Positions 1 through 6,267 of a stretch of DNA of 16,329 nucleotides are shown here, in pieces; the stretch's first letter is position 1, and the number at the start of each line of letters is the position of its first letter. A program made the position numbers and the translations under genes. Location: positions 1-16,329 of the forward strand of contig JAJRAG010000003.1 of the NCBI GenBank assembly GCA_028682925.1. Reading direction: 5' to 3'. The DNA comes from Methanomassiliicoccales archaeon (GTDB lineage: Archaea > Thermoplasmatota > Thermoplasmata > Methanomassiliicoccales > JACIVX01). The notes below the pieces were generated by a model. It had not been told where the DNA came from. It worked only from the letters and a program-made list of their open reading frames with translations, and did not search any database.

Positions 1-451
1 GCACTGTTCTTTCACCCGCTACCTGGACAATCCTATCCCCAGCGTCGGTCTCGACGACCTCGATTCCCTTTGACTCTAGGAACTGAGCAAGATCGATCTC
101 CTTCGTGATGTTCGATTTCGATTTTACGACAAGCTTCTCATCTCCTAATTCATCGAGCACGATCTGGAGTGCGTCTTCTCGTGACTTCGGACAGAGTACA
201 CGAATGCCATTGGACCTGAGTTGTTCGATTGCCCTTACCCTTATGTTGGGGTCATTCAGAGATCGTCTTCGGGATTCTCTTGCCCTCTCCCTTCTAAGCT
301 CGAATTCGCCAATCTTCTCCCTGTTAGAATCCTGACTGTGGATGTTCGTGTCAAAGGCTTTCCGCATCCCTCTGAACTTGTCGCGGTCGCCGACGGCAGA
401 ATCCACACGCTTCCTCAAATCAATCTCGATGCCATCAGAAGGTCCTGTCAT
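1..451 (-). CDS. LUD-domain (LutB/LldF-like) protein, N-terminal part, cut by window edge
   Basis: The 150 visible residues look like the start of a LUD-domain (DUF162) protein of the LutB/LldF kind, subunits linked in bacteria to iron-sulfur lactate oxidation. The recognisable signature is VVKSKSNITKEIDL (about residues 108-121) followed by GIEVVETDAGDRIVQV, matching the LUD motif in which a conserved VKSKS and an ET(D)xG segment follow one another. Residues 1-85 are charged and probably helical. The start at ATG 451 is the first start codon after an in-frame TGA; a GGAGG lies about 17 nt upstream, rather far. The stop and any C-terminal 4Fe-4S cluster motifs lie outside the window, so I cannot say whether this is a LutB-type ferredoxin protein or a LUD-only protein. 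It follows the small gene at 483-848 by 31 nt on the same strand and is probably cotranscribed. The family assignment is fairly secure; lactate as substrate is not. Confidence 0.75.
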   Translation of the reverse strand, partial: MTGPSDGIEIDLRKRVDSAVGDRDKFRGMRKAFDTNIHSQDSNREKIGEFELRRERARESRRRSLNDPNIRVRAIEQLRSNGIRVLCPKSREDALQIVLDELGDEKLVVKSKSNITKEIDLAQFLESKGIEVVETDAGDRIVQVAGERTV

Positions 452-482
452 CTGCGATCAGGGAAACGGATCCTCCAGGATA

Positions 483-848
483 TCATTCTTCCGCTGAGGA
501 GAGTTTGTCCCACTCTACGTCGTGGCTGACCTTCGCCTTCGAGAGCATTCGACTTATCTTCTCACTCAGACGGACCACTTCGCTTCCACGCGACGTTCCG
601 CGAATGTAGAACTCCTTCCTATTCAGTGGAAACACAAGCCTCATTTTGCCTTTGCGGTTGTACCCCTCTGGCTTCACGTTTCTTTCGAGGTCGACTTGGT
701 TGAGATAGATGAACATCTTAAGGACATCCTCGTCCTCTGGCACCTGTTCGGTCTCTTCCAGGAACGTTTTGAGAATATCGGGAAAAACCTTCGCCAAGTC
801 CCTGTATTTCCCCTTCTTCAGAACGAAGTGACCGCTGGCAGCCTTCAT
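483..848 (-). CDS. conserved-looking small basic protein of unknown function (121 aa)
   Basis: I do not recognise this 121-residue protein. It has no signal peptide, membrane segment or cysteine motif. It is rich in Lys, Arg and Glu and looks like a compact soluble alpha/beta protein: a helical first half (residues 13-52, including KVFPDILKTFLEETEQVPED), then two likely beta strands around KMRLVFPLNRKEFYIRG (residues 68-84), then a helix SEVVRLSEKISRMLSKAK. I believe it is real because it has its own promoter: a TATA box centred about 28 nt upstream of the ATG predicts an essentially leaderless transcript. Codon use resembles its neighbours. It heads a probable two-gene unit with the LUD-domain protein downstream (31 nt gap) and is divergent from thiDN. 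A role with the LUD protein is only a guess from position. Confidence 0.7.
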   Translation of the reverse strand: MKAASGHFVLKKGKYRDLAKVFPDILKTFLEETEQVPEDEDVLKMFIYLNQVDLERNVKPEGYNRKGKMRLVFPLNRKEFYIRGTSRGSEVVRLSEKISRMLSKAKVSHDVEWDKLSSAEE

Positions 849-871
849 CGTTCCGTTTGATGGAAAAGTCT

Positions 872-880
872 CTATTTAAA
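872..880 (-). promoter_or_regulatory. TATA box for the 121-aa protein gene
   Basis: On the minus strand the sequence reads TTTAAATAG, centred about 28 nt upstream of the ATG at 848. Archaeal transcription starts about 26 nt downstream of the TATA centre, so the transcript would begin at or within a couple of bases of the start codon (leaderless). The call rests on sequence and spacing only. Confidence 0.6.
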
Positions 881-948
881 CATGTCGTGCCCGTGCAATT
901 GCTGAATAAGTCATCAGATGTGCAGACTCTTTGGATAGTCCGGATAAG

Positions 949-960
949 GGAATATTAATT
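949..960 (+). promoter_or_regulatory. TATA box for thiDN
   Basis: GGAATATTAATT contains an AT-rich TATA-like element centred near 955, about 26 nt upstream of ATG 981. This predicts a leaderless mRNA beginning at ATG 981 and argues against the upstream in-frame GTG at 966, which would lie before the predicted transcription start. The GGAATATT octamer recurs at 968-975, between this box and the start. Confidence 0.55.
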
Positions 961-980
961 ACAGAGTGGAATATTCATCC

Positions 981-2291
981 ATGCTCGTAGCCCTGACAAT
1001 CGCCGGATCTGACTCGATAGGAGGGGCAGGTCTGGAGGCCGATCTGAAGGTTTTCGCTTCGCTAGGGATCCATGGCGCCTGCGTTATCACTGCGATAACC
1101 TCGCAGAACACGCAACGAGTTTCTAGCATACTGCCAATACCTCCCAAACATGTCATTTCACAGCTTGATGCGGTTCTCGAGGACGCAAAAATCGCATCGG
1201 TCAAGACTGGAATGCTCTACTCAGAAGAGATTGTTGACGCAATCGTCTCGAGACTTACAGGATTTCAATTTCCAATCGTGGTCGATCCAGTCCTGGTGGC
1301 AGGGGTAGGCGATTCCCTGCACAGAAGGAACTTGATCAAAGCATTGCGAGACAGGCTATTCCCTATAGCCGCTATCGTTACACCGAACCGTTCTGAAGCC
1401 GAGGTTCTCAGTGGCGTTCGAATCCACAGTTGGAACGATTCCAGAAAGGCATGCAGGGAGATTGCACGTACTGGGCCGAAGGCAGTTCTCTTGAAGGGGG
1501 GACACTTCAATGGGGCTCAGGCGAAGGATCTCCTTTTCATAGATGGCAAGTTCCATGAGGTGTCGTCCCAGCGTTTGGATGCTCGCGTCCATGGGGGAGG
1601 TTGTGTGCTGTCATCTAGCATCGCTGGGCATCTAGCGAGAGGGATGAATATCAAAGATGCCGTATTTTCCGCTAAGGCCGGGGTCTTTGAATCCATTTCC
1701 ACGAGGTATTCGGTGGGAAAAGGCGTAGAAGTCGTCAATCCGATGGGGTCAATCGAGAGAGAATCAATGAGATACATTGTGATGATAAGGCTAAGAAAAG
1801 CGGCAAAGGAGATAGAGTCGTTGCTTTCACTTCCTTGGGTCCCAGAGGTTGGAATCAACTTCGTCTATGCGCTACCAATGGCGACTGATATAGAACACGT
1901 GTGCGGACTCGAAGGCAGAATCACATCAATTGGAGGTTCGATTTCGCACTGCGGCGGAGTCGACTTCGGTGCATCCGAGCATGTTGCGAGAGTTGTGCTC
2001 GCAGCGATGCAGTTCGACCCAGAAATGCGTTCGGCCATCAACTTGCGCTTAAGTGAGGAGAACCTGACCAGTCTAGAGTCGGCCGGCATGTCTCTCGGAA
2101 GTTTCGGCCGTGAGAAAGAACCAGAGAACAGAATGACAATGGAATGGGGCACCAGGAAGGCAATTGAGACGGTAGGATTTGTGCCGGACGCGATATTCGA
2201 CAGAGGAAGCGTTGGAAAAGAACCGATGATACGACTACTGGGCAGAGACCCCAATGAGATCTTGACGAAGCTAAGGCGAGTGCTGAATTGA
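981..2291 (+). CDS. thiDN: ThiD-ThiN fusion: HMP/HMP-phosphate kinase plus thiamin-phosphate synthase
   Basis: A bifunctional cytoplasmic thiamin enzyme of 436 residues. The N-terminal ThiD domain (about 1-255) phosphorylates hydroxymethylpyrimidine twice; the C-terminal ThiN domain (about 265-436) joins HMP-PP and thiazole phosphate to thiamin phosphate, replacing bacterial ThiE in many archaea. ThiD marks: LTIAGSDSIGGAG at the N-terminus, VVDPVLVAG, TPNRSEAE, and the anion-hole/catalytic-cysteine segment HGGGCVLSSSIAGHLA, slightly off the usual HGTGCTLS. ThiN marks: FGASEHVARVVLAAM, MEWGTRKAIE, PDAIFDRG and GKEPMIRLLGR. I chose ATG 981 because the TATA box lies about 26 nt upstream and ThiD proteins normally begin a few residues before LTIAGSDS; GTG 966 would add five residues. 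The stop lies just before the preferred start of the following glycosyltransferase, so the genes are probably cotranscribed, although no functional link between them is evident. Confidence 0.93.
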   Translation: MLVALTIAGSDSIGGAGLEADLKVFASLGIHGACVITAITSQNTQRVSSILPIPPKHVISQLDAVLEDAKIASVKTGMLYSEEIVDAIVSRLTGFQFPIVVDPVLVAGVGDSLHRRNLIKALRDRLFPIAAIVTPNRSEAEVLSGVRIHSWNDSRKACREIARTGPKAVLLKGGHFNGAQAKDLLFIDGKFHEVSSQRLDARVHGGGCVLSSSIAGHLARGMNIKDAVFSAKAGVFESISTRYSVGKGVEVVNPMGSIERESMRYIVMIRLRKAAKEIESLLSLPWVPEVGINFVYALPMATDIEHVCGLEGRITSIGGSISHCGGVDFGASEHVARVVLAAMQFDPEMRSAINLRLSEENLTSLESAGMSLGSFGREKEPENRMTMEWGTRKAIETVGFVPDAIFDRGSVGKEPMIRLLGRDPNEILTKLRRVLN

Positions 2292-2302
2292 ATGGTGATG
2301 CA

Positions 2303-3472
2303 TTGAGAATCGCCATGTTCACGGACACATATCTTCCGACAAGAGATGGCGTGGTTACATCGATTCTTACCACCAAACGAAAGTTGGAAGAGCTGGGACA
2401 CAAGGTCTTCTTGTTCGCTCCCGAGCCAGACAACGACGCTGACAGAGAGAACGGTGTCTACTACTTCCGTGCGCACAGTTTCAGGAAATACCCAGGATAC
2501 CGCATAGCGATATACCCTTCAAACAAATGCGAGATTCTCGAGGACTTGGACATCGATGTCATCCATACGCATGGTCTTCTTGCAATGGCCGTGCGCAGCA
2601 TGTTTGCTGGCCGAGTTCTGCGAAAACCAGTCGTCGTTTCGTTTCATACCATGATAACTGAGGCCTCCAAATACTACGCAAAGCTGCCGATTCCGGACCC
2701 ACTCATAGACCGACTATTCTGGGTCTACCTAAGGCAGCTACTCGAAAGAGCTGACGCCGTCATTGTTCCGACCAAGGCAATAAGATCCGAGCTGAGCGAG
2801 TACGCACCGAACATGAAAAGAATCGAGGTGATTCCTACAGGTGTGGACTGTTCCCTCTTCAAACCCGAGGTCGATGGCACTGCGATAAGGAAGAAATATG
2901 GATTGGATAGAGAGAAGATCGTTCTGAATGTTGGGAGAATTGCCTGGGAAAAGAACTTGGAACTCATCCTAGACGGATTCTCAGTTTTGAGAAGCAGAAA
3001 CAGCGATATATGGCTAATGATAGTGGGAGACGGCCCAGCGCGGGAACACTACATGAAACGTGCTGAAGAACTCGGATTCGCCGACAGGACGATATTCACA
3101 GGTTTCGTCCCTGATAGTGAGCTTTCCCAATACTATGCGGCGAGCGATGCCTTCGTGATGGCTTCCAAGTTCGAGACCCAGGGGATAGTCGTCCTGGAGG
3201 CGATGGCATGCGGGAAACCTGTGGCCGGAATCAACTACAGGGCGGTGGCAGAAATCGTAGAACATGGCGTGAATGGCTATCTGTTCGACGAGAATCCAGA
3301 AAGCTGTGCCAATGCGATGGAAAACGCCTTGAAATCTCCCGATCATGTTCGAGCAGCGGCAAGGCAACGGGCAGAGGAATATTCGATGACGGACAGCATA
3401 AAGGATTTAGTCGAGATTTACCAGTTCGCCATAGAAAGGAAGAAAGCGTTCCTTGACGGAAGAATCAAGTAA
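2303..3472 (+). CDS. GT4-family glycosyltransferase (lipid glucosyltransferase-like)
   Basis: A retaining GT-B glycosyltransferase of about 389 residues (GT4, Glycosyltransf_4 then Glycos_transf_1). The N-terminal half opens with LRIAMFTDTYLPTRDGVVTS, the acceptor-side signature shared with diacylglycerol glucosyltransferases and PimB-like mannosyltransferases, and includes DVIHTHG and VIPTGVD. The C-terminal donor domain has VLNVGRIAWEKN, the EX7E motif in FETQGIVVLEAMACGKPV and a typical AEIVEHGVNGYLF end. No membrane segment is present, so it probably works at the inner membrane face on a lipid or polyprenol acceptor. Start choice: TTG 2303 gives the canonical family N-terminus and follows GGTGAT, a six-base anti-SD match with suitable spacing. 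TTG 2288, which overlaps the thiDN stop, and ATG 2315 are alternatives. Donor sugar and acceptor cannot be read from sequence. Confidence 0.88.
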   Translation: MRIAMFTDTYLPTRDGVVTSILTTKRKLEELGHKVFLFAPEPDNDADRENGVYYFRAHSFRKYPGYRIAIYPSNKCEILEDLDIDVIHTHGLLAMAVRSMFAGRVLRKPVVVSFHTMITEASKYYAKLPIPDPLIDRLFWVYLRQLLERADAVIVPTKAIRSELSEYAPNMKRIEVIPTGVDCSLFKPEVDGTAIRKKYGLDREKIVLNVGRIAWEKNLELILDGFSVLRSRNSDIWLMIVGDGPAREHYMKRAEELGFADRTIFTGFVPDSELSQYYAASDAFVMASKFETQGIVVLEAMACGKPVAGINYRAVAEIVEHGVNGYLFDENPESCANAMENALKSPDHVRAAARQRAEEYSMTDSIKDLVEIYQFAIERKKAFLDGRIK

Positions 3473-3496
3473 ACGGATTGACTTCTACTTCACTCA

Positions 3497-4093
3497 ATGC
3501 TTGACATCGGCCAGGCAATCTACGACATCTTCTCGCCCTTGGATGCCTGGGGGATGCTCGCTTGCATTTTCGTCATCTTCTACATAGATGCAATCGTTTT
3601 TCCGACGTTGCCGGAACTATTTGCCGTGATCATCTTCATGGTCATACCGCAAGCCTGGTTCGGTCTCATGATACTGGCAACGATTGCGGTCGCAGAAGTC
3701 CTTGGACTGTCGACTCTGTACTTGATAGTGAAGAAGATTCACATTCCGCAGATAATCGAGAAGGCCATACACCGCTATCGCGATTTCCTCATGGTCCGAG
3801 ACGAGAGGATGATTCTGGTCAACCGGATTGCTCCGGTAATTCCTTTTATCGGAGCTTTTGTTGCCATCTGCAACTGGTCAATCAAGAAAGCGATAATCTA
3901 TACCCTCGTTGGTGGAATGACCAAGTATGGATTCATCATCTCGATGAGTGGTATGTTCTTTGCCTACTTTTCCTCGAAGACCGCACAGAACGTAACGCTT
4001 GGGATGATTATCATTATTATCGGCGTCAGCATTGCGATCTCGATTGTTCGGAGAGGGAGAATGAGGAAGAAGAATGAGGATTGTACACGTTAA
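3497..4093 (+). CDS. VTT/DedA-like integral membrane protein
   Basis: A 198-residue polytopic membrane protein with about five or six hydrophobic segments (roughly residues 17-36, 40-58, 60-78, 108-128, 132-155 and 166-184) and a basic C-terminal tail (RRGRMRKKNED). The segment VNRIAPVIPFIGAFVAICNWSI, an Arg-x2-Pro-x2-Pro turn followed by a small-residue-rich helix, resembles the VTT (DedA/SNARE-associated) re-entrant loop. DedA-family proteins are implicated in lipid scrambling or transport, including recycling of undecaprenyl phosphate in bacteria. It sits between two GT4 glycosyltransferases: 24 nt after the first and overlapping the start of the second by 20 nt. A role in moving a lipid carrier or glycolipid across the membrane would fit, but this is inference. 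The main alternative is a PF06695-type small membrane protein; family assignment is moderate. Confidence 0.6.
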   Translation: MLDIGQAIYDIFSPLDAWGMLACIFVIFYIDAIVFPTLPELFAVIIFMVIPQAWFGLMILATIAVAEVLGLSTLYLIVKKIHIPQIIEKAIHRYRDFLMVRDERMILVNRIAPVIPFIGAFVAICNWSIKKAIIYTLVGGMTKYGFIISMSGMFFAYFSSKTAQNVTLGMIIIIIGVSIAISIVRRGRMRKKNEDCTR

Positions 4094-5144
4094 CCCGTTC
4101 CATTACCCTTTTCTTGGTGGAATAGAACATCGAATCCATCACATTTCGACTCGTCTAGCGAGAAAGCACGAAGTCATGGTTTTGACGGGAAGAATGCCCA
4201 ATACGATTCCCGAGGAACGAATCGACGGATATTCGGTGAAACGTCTCGATTCCTCCTACATTAGAATCTATAACCCTCCACATGTGCGGACACACGGAGT
4301 ACTTGAGGAGTTGGAGAAACTGGAACCAGATGTGGTCGATTTCCACTATAGATGGTCCAGAACTTATACGAAAGCGGTTCTCGCTTTCAAAGGCCCGAAG
4401 ATCTTCACCTGGCACAACACTTTTGGCGAGGGTGAGGGAGCAATCAGAATGCTAAGCAAGTTAAACGATATTCTCTTCTCCAGACACATCGATCGTTTCA
4501 CCAGAATCGCATGCGTGAGTGAATTCGTCATGAAGGACCTCGAGACGCGAGGCTTTCCTGCTGACAAGCTAAGGACCGTTCCCAACGGTGTGGAGATGCC
4601 AAGGATTTTGTCCAAAGAGGGCGATTTCATACTATTCGTTGGCCGACTGGTAAAGACAAAAGGTCTTGTTTATTTGTTGGAAGCCATGACCGGAATCGAT
4701 GCTCCTCTCATCGTGTGCGGAGCCGGTCCTGAGATGGAACGATTGGTAAGGAAAGCAGCGGAGCTGAACATATCGAATAGAGTGACATTCATGGGCCGTG
4801 TGACAGAGGAGGTCAAACAGGAGCTGCTGTCGACCTGCAAGATTTTCGCTTTCCCGTCCACTTGGGAATCTTATGGAATCGCTGCCGCTGAGGCTATGTC
4901 CTATGGCAAACCGGTCGTTGCTTCCGACGTGGGCGGGCTTCCAGAGGTTGTTGGAAATGGTGGACTCTTGATCCCGCCAAAGAACCCGAACGCTTTGACG
5001 AATGCGATTAATGGACTCCTTGAAGACGACAGACTTCGGGCCGAATTGGGAGTACGAGCATGTAAATTGGCGACTGCATACACATGGGATAACGTGGCTG
5101 AGAGGATGGAGAGAGTGTACATTGAGGCGGTTGAGACTGCATGA
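4074..5144 (+). CDS. GT4-family glycosyltransferase
   Basis: A second GT-B retaining glycosyltransferase of 356 residues, distinct from the one at 2303. The N-terminus MRIVHVNPFHYPFLGGIEHR carries the glycine-rich GGIE(H) acceptor loop typical of GT4 enzymes. IACVSEFVMKD and VPNGVE mark the domain junction, ILFVGRLVKTKGLVYLLEA opens the donor domain, and ESYGIAAAEAMSYGKPVVAS is the EX7E nucleotide-sugar site, followed by GGLPEVVGNGGLLIPP. There is no membrane segment. The start codon lies inside the end of the VTT gene (20 nt overlap), preceded by GAGGAAG at proper spacing, which implies translational coupling. Two sequential GT4 enzymes with a membrane protein suggest stepwise synthesis of a membrane-linked glycan or diglycosyl lipid. 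Donor and acceptor are unknown. Confidence 0.9.
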   Translation: MRIVHVNPFHYPFLGGIEHRIHHISTRLARKHEVMVLTGRMPNTIPEERIDGYSVKRLDSSYIRIYNPPHVRTHGVLEELEKLEPDVVDFHYRWSRTYTKAVLAFKGPKIFTWHNTFGEGEGAIRMLSKLNDILFSRHIDRFTRIACVSEFVMKDLETRGFPADKLRTVPNGVEMPRILSKEGDFILFVGRLVKTKGLVYLLEAMTGIDAPLIVCGAGPEMERLVRKAAELNISNRVTFMGRVTEEVKQELLSTCKIFAFPSTWESYGIAAAEAMSYGKPVVASDVGGLPEVVGNGGLLIPPKNPNALTNAINGLLEDDRLRAELGVRACKLATAYTWDNVAERMERVYIEAVETA

Positions 5145-5231
5145 CTTTCTTTGCCATGACTCAATCTTGAGATGTCTGAGCAGAACGTCCCAATTGCAGA
5201 AACTCGACGGAGAGAAGAACACATCAGTGGT

Positions 5232-6152
5232 CTATTTGTTGACTATTTCCACAAGCGTTACTGTGAAGTATAGTGTCACTCCGGTGACCTCGGAGTTGTA
5301 ATTGAGGACGATGCTGTTGGACAGAGAATCGACAGTCATAACGATGAACTCACTGCCGGATGGGTCGATCCCCTTCACTCTTCCTCCGTCCTGAGGGTCC
5401 AAGATGTGTCTGACCGAGATCACGCCCAGACCCCCGTTCGCTGACGAATCGACGTCCTCGATCTCGGCATACCAGCCGGTTTCCGGCACAGCCTCCGGGT
5501 CACCATATACCTTGTAAAGACTTCCAAGCACTGGGGTGTTCATGACAGTAACTCGATCTGCGTCGTAGTTCAGATCGAAAACCGAGGCATCCCAGCCCCA
5601 GATTGGATCGATCAAGGCCAGCCCCATCTCCGGGGAGACTGAGAACTTAGCCATGAACGTGCTTATGTTCATGCTCTCAAAGACTGGTAATGACTGTACG
5701 AGTTGTATGCTCTTCAATTTGGTCTGATTAAGCGGGCCGTATCCATCTGCAGGCAAAATGGTGATGACTTTTGTTTCCCCAACAACCAATCCAATGACGC
5801 CTCGTTCAAAGCCCCTGATCATCTGCCCGTTGCCAATCTCGAACTCCAGCGGGCTGTAGGTACTCTCTTCCCTCGATTGGAAATTGAGAGACTTCGGGTA
5901 CATCGCATCATTGGAAGCGACCGACCATATCGAAGTGTCGAAAACCCTTCCGTCCGAAAGCCTTCCGACATAGTCCACTTTGACATCATCTCCCCATTTG
6001 GCAGGCTGAATCTCGGCCGATCTCTCGCCTTGTCCACCTTGGTAAAGCAGAATAACGACGCTGCTAGCACTGACCATTAGAATCGCCACAAGAACAATGA
6101 ACGCCATGCTGAAAGCTGCATTGATGTCGGTCTTCGCATGCTTCACGTTCAT
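5232..6152 (-). CDS. membrane-anchored FKBP-type peptidyl-prolyl isomerase with long inserted domain
   Basis: A 306-residue protein with an N-terminal uncleaved membrane anchor (about residues 13-37, a Val/Ile/Leu/Ala run) and an FKBP fold outside the membrane. FKBP marks: GDDVKVDYVGRLSDGRVFDTS (about 54-74), then LEFEIGNGQMIRGFERGVIGLVVGE (102-126) and PADGYGP, where the flap begins. The chain then runs about 150 residues before the closing FKBP strand VTGVTLYFTVTLVEI at the C-terminus. This is the SlyD/archaeal long-type layout, in which a chaperone IF domain is inserted in the flap, but longer than the usual archaeal form. It probably catalyses prolyl isomerisation and chaperoning of secreted or surface proteins. 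A TATA box lies 35 nt upstream of the start. It converges with the GT4 gene and is divergent from thrS. Confidence 0.88.
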   Translation of the reverse strand: MNVKHAKTDINAAFSMAFIVLVAILMVSASSVVILLYQGGQGERSAEIQPAKWGDDVKVDYVGRLSDGRVFDTSIWSVASNDAMYPKSLNFQSREESTYSPLEFEIGNGQMIRGFERGVIGLVVGETKVITILPADGYGPLNQTKLKSIQLVQSLPVFESMNISTFMAKFSVSPEMGLALIDPIWGWDASVFDLNYDADRVTVMNTPVLGSLYKVYGDPEAVPETGWYAEIEDVDSSANGGLGVISVRHILDPQDGGRVKGIDPSGSEFIVMTVDSLSNSIVLNYNSEVTGVTLYFTVTLVEIVNK

Positions 6153-6183
6153 ATGGATACTTGCGAGCGAATCCCTTCGCGTG

Positions 6184-6190
6184 ATATAAA
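6184..6190 (-). promoter_or_regulatory. TATA box for the FKBP gene, with adjacent dyad
   Basis: The minus strand reads TTTATATC, centred about 35 nt upstream of ATG 6152, giving a predicted start near 6161 and a leader of under 10 nt. Between box and start lies a perfect 5-bp inverted repeat with a 4-bp centre, GCGAAGGGATTCGC (6167-6180), a possible operator. Confidence 0.5.
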
Positions 6191-6235
6191 CCTTCTCCCT
6201 AGGAGCAATCCAGCAGCGTCTCCTCGCCTATTCTT

Positions 6236-6243
6236 TTTATATG
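6236..6243 (+). promoter_or_regulatory. TATA box for thrS
   Basis: TTTATATG is centred near 6239.5, about 26-28 nt upstream of ATG 6268, predicting a leaderless thrS transcript. The ATG at 6241, in frame with thrS, lies inside this box and therefore cannot be the translation start. Confidence 0.6.
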
Positions 6244-6267
6244 AGGCAAACGTTACTTGCCGATTCG

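Noticed and set aside
105..529. Plus-strand ORFs at the window start
   Set aside because: The minus strand encodes a LUD-domain protein with conserved motifs through this region.
966..980. GTG 966 as start of thiDN
   Set aside because: It lies only about 11 nt from the TATA box centre, so it would precede the predicted transcription start; ATG 981 fits both promoter spacing and family N-terminus.
1865..2476. Minus-strand ORF of 203 codons opposite the ThiN domain
   Set aside because: The plus strand carries conserved ThiN and GT4 motifs; the antisense product has low-complexity Ser/Leu composition.
4632..5222. Minus-strand ORF of 196 codons opposite the second GT4 gene
   Set aside because: Rich in Ser, Cys and His with no family features, and fully opposite a clear GT4 donor domain.
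5145..5231. Terminators in the convergent gaps (also 8104-8159)
   Set aside because: Only short T-rich patches and no convincing oligo-T tract or stable hairpin; nothing supportable.
6200..6228. Small hairpin AGGAG/CTCCT between the FKBP and thrS promoters
   Set aside because: It lies upstream of both predicted transcription starts, the arms are short and the loop is long; no basis for calling an RNA or terminator.
6241..6267. ATG 6241 as start of thrS
   Set aside because: It overlaps the TATA box, and the nine extra residues are not part of the archaeal ThrRS N-terminus; ATG 6268 fits.
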